5,612 bases of DNA from assembly GCA_041686695.1 (NCBI GenBank), contig JAWLDJ010000138.1, positions 1 to 5,612 on the forward strand, in the 5' to 3' direction. Position numbers and translations under genes: made by a program. The notes beneath the pieces were generated by a model. It was given only the letters and a program-made list of their open reading frames with translations, did no database searches and was not told the DNA's origin. Below, piece by piece: positions 3,793-5,612 of the stretch (the stretch's first letter is position 1; each line of letters opens with the position of its first letter). The DNA is from T1Sed10-7 sp041686695. GTDB taxonomy: Bacteria > Actinomycetota > Nitriliruptoria > Nitriliruptorales > Nitriliruptoraceae.

Positions 3793-5313
3793 ATGGGGCA
3801 CACGACGCCCACCGCTCGCCCGCAGACCACCGGGGCTGCCGCCTCGCCCACCGCTCGCCCGCAGACCACCGGCGGTGCCACCTCGCCTCCGCTCCCCGCG
3901 ATCATCCAGGGTGGCATGGGGGTGGCGGTGTCGGACTGGCGGCTCGCCAACGCCGTCGCGCGCACCGGTCAGCTCGGGGTCGTCTCCGGCACCGCCGTCG
4001 ACGTCATGTGCGTGCGTCGGCTCCAGGACGGTGATCCGGGCGGCCACGTGCGCCGCGCGCTGGCGGCCTTCCCCGTGCCGCGGATCGCCGAGCAACTGGT
4101 GGCGACCTACCACCTCGATGGCGGGCGAGGTGAGGGGGTGCCCTACCGCAACATCCCGATGTTCTCCGCGCGTCCCGCGCGCCGGTTGCAGGAGCTGGCG
4201 GTCGCTGCCGGGTTCGTCGAGGTGTTCCTCGCCAAGGAGGGGCACGACGGCCCGGTCGGCATCAACCTGCTGCGCAAGATCGAGGCGCCGATCCCGTTCG
4301 TGCTCTACGGCGCCATGCTGGCCAGCGTGGACGCCGTGCTCGTCGGCGCCGGCAACCCACACGAGCTCCCGGGGCTGATGGACGACCTGGCCAGCGGTAC
4401 CGACATCAGCTGGTCGCTCCGGGTCCAGCAGGCGACCCACAACGATCACGCGATCGACTTCAGCCCGGCCGGGTTGTTCGAGGGCACGCCGCCGGTGCTG
4501 CCACGGCCGCGGTTCCTGGCGATCGTTGCCTCCAACGACCTGGCCGAGGGCCTGGCCACCTCGACGGCCGCGCGCCCCGACGGGTTCGTGGTGGAGGGTC
4601 CACCCGCCGGCGGGCACAACGCACCACCTCGGGGTCCTCGCCGCCTCGACGAGCGCGAGCAGCCGATCTACGACGCGCAGGACGAGGTGGAACTGACGGC
4701 CCTGGCGGCGCTCGGGCTGCCCTTCTGGCTCGCGGGCCGCTACGGGAGTCCCGATGGGCTGCGGCAGGCCCAGGCTGCGGGTGCCGTCGGGGTGCAGGTC
4801 GGGACCGTCTTCGCCCTGTGCGAGGAGTCGGGGATGGCGGCGAAGCTGAAGCGCGATGCGCTCGAGCTCGTGCGTTCCGGTGACGGCGACGTGCGCACCG
4901 ACTGGCGGGTCTCGCCGACCGGGTTCCCCTTCAAGGTGCTGTCCGTGCCGGGCACGTTGTCCGACCCGGAGGTGCTCGCCGGCCGGGAGCGGATCTGTGA
5001 CCTCGGCATGCTGCGTGTCCCCTACGAGAAGCAGGGCGGCAACCTCGGTTACCGCTGCCCCGCTGAGCCCGTCGCGTCCTACACCGGCGCGAAGGGCGCC
5101 CGGGAGGCGAACACCCAGGGGCGGGTCTGCCTGTGCAACGCGCTGATGGCCACCGCCGGGGTCCCACAGTCCCGCGGCGACGGCAGCGTCGAGCCGGCCC
5201 TGGCGACGCTCGGCACCGACCTCACACCGGTCGTTGCGTTGCTGGACTCGCTCGGCGGCGAGCGGGACTCCTACACCGCCGCCGAGGTGGTGGACTACCT
5301 CATCGGTCGGTGA
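3793..5313 (+). CDS. Nitronate monooxygenase-like FMN-dependent oxidoreductase (long form)
   Basis: This 506-residue TIM-barrel flavoprotein belongs to the nitronate monooxygenase / 2-nitropropane dioxygenase superfamily. Signatures are 'AIIQGGMGVAVSDWRLANAV' (36-55) and 'GQLGVVSGTA' (59-68) at the first barrel strands, 'VEGPPAGGHNAP' (267-278) with His275 at the place of the catalytic His of NMO and FabK, and the phosphate-binding stretch 'GAVGVQVGTVFAL' (330-342). The C-terminal extension contains 'GYRCPAEP' (419-426) and 'RVCLCNALMA' (444-453), which I recall from a long (about 470-residue) bacterial subfamily without a proven substrate. It would bind FMN and oxidise a small substrate with oxygen or NAD(P)H; nitronate as substrate is not shown. 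It is less like PfaD enoyl reductases of polyketide clusters. The start at 3793 has only a weak GGAA 6 nt upstream, but the next in-frame ATG (3916) falls inside the core motif. Residues 6-31 are an unusual repeat extension. It follows MerR by 12 nt. Confidence 0.83.
   Translation: MGHTTPTARPQTTGAAASPTARPQTTGGATSPPLPAIIQGGMGVAVSDWRLANAVARTGQLGVVSGTAVDVMCVRRLQDGDPGGHVRRALAAFPVPRIAEQLVATYHLDGGRGEGVPYRNIPMFSARPARRLQELAVAAGFVEVFLAKEGHDGPVGINLLRKIEAPIPFVLYGAMLASVDAVLVGAGNPHELPGLMDDLASGTDISWSLRVQQATHNDHAIDFSPAGLFEGTPPVLPRPRFLAIVASNDLAEGLATSTAARPDGFVVEGPPAGGHNAPPRGPRRLDEREQPIYDAQDEVELTALAALGLPFWLAGRYGSPDGLRQAQAAGAVGVQVGTVFALCEESGMAAKLKRDALELVRSGDGDVRTDWRVSPTGFPFKVLSVPGTLSDPEVLAGRERICDLGMLRVPYEKQGGNLGYRCPAEPVASYTGAKGAREANTQGRVCLCNALMATAGVPQSRGDGSVEPALATLGTDLTPVVALLDSLGGERDSYTAAEVVDYLIGR
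3806..3884 (+). repeat. 39-bp in-frame tandem duplication at the start of the flavoprotein gene
   Basis: A 28-bp stretch at 3806-3833 recurs without change at 3845-3872, a period of 39 bp (13 codons). The 11-bp spacers after each copy are 8/11 identical. It encodes two successive 13-residue units beginning PTARPQTTG, 11/13 identical at the protein level. The third-position identity inside the 28 bp suggests a recent duplication rather than conserved protein sequence alone. Confidence 0.9.
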
Positions 5314-5333
5314 CGGCCGGTACCACGGTGACT

Positions 5334-5382
5334 GGCCCCGTCCTGCGCAGCGGGGCCGGCCGGGCGGGTCCCGGGGTCCCGC
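5334..5382 (+). terminator. Two GC-rich hairpins after the flavoprotein gene, candidate terminator
   Basis: GGCCCCG (5334-5340) pairs exactly with CGGGGCC (5351-5357) around a 10-nt loop, beginning 20 nt after the stop codon. A second stem pairs GCGGG (5364-5368) with CCCGC (5378-5382). No T-run follows either. U-less GC hairpins can terminate or stabilise 3' ends in actinobacteria, so termination here is plausible but not shown. Confidence 0.45.
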
Positions 5383-5414
5383 GTGGTCGCAGCCAGCGTC
5401 GCACGCGCCGGAGC

Positions 5415-5420
5415 TAGGCT
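5415..5420 (+). promoter_or_regulatory. Candidate -10 element for the CoA-transferase gene
   Basis: TAGGCT (TANNNT) would start transcription near 5427 and give a leader of about 40 nt that holds the ribosome binding site. I see no clear -35 box. If real, the CoA-transferase is transcribed separately from the flavoprotein gene. Confidence 0.3.
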
Positions 5421-5457
5421 CGGGGACCGGCACGCGACGGTCTGGGTGTGCTCGGAC

Positions 5458-5462
5458 GGAGG
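5458..5462 (+). promoter_or_regulatory. Ribosome binding site of the CoA-transferase gene
   Basis: GGAGG lies 4 nt before the GTG at 5467. This is slightly close but the best signal in the region, and it decides for GTG 5467 over GTG 5446. Confidence 0.6.
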
Positions 5463-5466
5463 CACG

Positions 5467-5612
5467 GTGGGTCTGCTCGATGGCATCCGCGTGCTCGACC
5501 TCTCGCGGGTGCTGGCCGGGCCGTATGCGGGCCAGCTGCTGGCGGACATGGGCGCCGACGTCATCAAGATCGAGCCGCCGGAGGGCGACCCCGCCCGCGG
5601 GATCGGGCCCCA
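5467..5612 (+). CDS. Family III CoA-transferase (CaiB/BaiF), N-terminal part, runs off right edge
   Basis: Forty-eight codons are visible. The sequence 'LDGIRVLDLSRVLAGPYAG' (4-22), followed by 'LLADMGADVIKIEPPEGDPAR' in part (24-44), is the highly conserved N-terminal Rossmann segment of CaiB/BaiF CoA-transferases, which move CoA between organic acids through an aspartyl-CoA intermediate. The catalytic Asp lies further downstream, outside the window. I chose GTG at 5467 because GGAGG at 5458-5462 lies 4 nt upstream; an in-frame GTG at 5446 is an alternative without such support. The substrate cannot be told from this fragment; family members act on carnitine, formyl/oxalate, 2-methylacyl (racemase) and many other acids. 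It lies 153 bp after the flavoprotein gene on the same strand, probably with its own promoter. Confidence 0.93.
   Translation, partial: MGLLDGIRVLDLSRVLAGPYAGQLLADMGADVIKIEPPEGDPARGIGP

Noticed and set aside
3806..3884. CRISPR array
   Set aside because: There are only two repeat copies with an 11-bp, partly similar spacer, and the repeat is in frame inside a coding region; it is a tandem duplication.
3793..5313. PfaD-type trans enoyl reductase of a polyketide or polyunsaturated fatty acid cluster
   Set aside because: No ketosynthase, acyltransferase or acyl carrier gene is visible, and the C-terminal motifs fit the long nitronate-monooxygenase-like family better.
3385..5433. 682-residue open frame on the minus strand, antisense to the MerR and flavoprotein genes
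   Set aside because: It covers two well-supported genes, is biased to Gly, Arg, Pro, His and Asp, shows no recognisable domain, and is what high-GC coding DNA typically leaves open on the opposite strand.

Overview
The window is about 70% GC, with dense genes and strong third-position G/C bias. Together with a mycothiol-type maleylpyruvate isomerase-fold gene and a probable leaderless start, this points to a high-GC actinobacterium (Actinomycetota). I cannot fix the genus. It reads as an ordinary chromosomal metabolic neighbourhood. I see no transposase, integrase, phage gene, CRISPR array, tRNA or rRNA.

Layout, left to right. (1) The C-terminal part of a TetR-type repressor enters from the left edge and is followed 2 nt later by a DinB/MDMPI-fold protein, forming a small operon. 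(2) On the minus strand, convergent with it, lies a complete monofunctional proline dehydrogenase with all the expected catalytic residues. (3) Divergent from that gene, across a 127-bp region with candidate promoters on both strands, is a small four-helix DoxX-like membrane protein whose start looks leaderless. (4) After a 235-bp gap carrying several inverted repeats around a plausible promoter come a MerR-family regulator and, 12 nt downstream, a long-form nitronate monooxygenase-like flavoprotein, probably one operon. (5) After a 153-bp gap with GC-rich hairpins, the first 48 codons of a family III (CaiB/BaiF) CoA-transferase run off the right edge. No gap without a gene exceeds 300 bp.

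The genes do not form one obvious pathway. Proline dehydrogenase makes pyrroline-5-carboxylate and passes electrons to the respiratory chain, but no partner P5C dehydrogenase is visible. The tightest functional unit is MerR plus the flavin oxidoreductase, where the regulator probably controls its neighbour. The TetR and MDMPI-like pair is a second regulator-enzyme unit.

I found no convincing undescribed system. The items most worth a second look are a cluster of overlapping perfect palindromes inside the MDMPI-like gene (674-713), a 39-bp in-frame tandem duplication at the start of the flavoprotein gene (3806-3884), and the inverted repeats that overlap the candidate promoter of the MerR operon (2865-2912).
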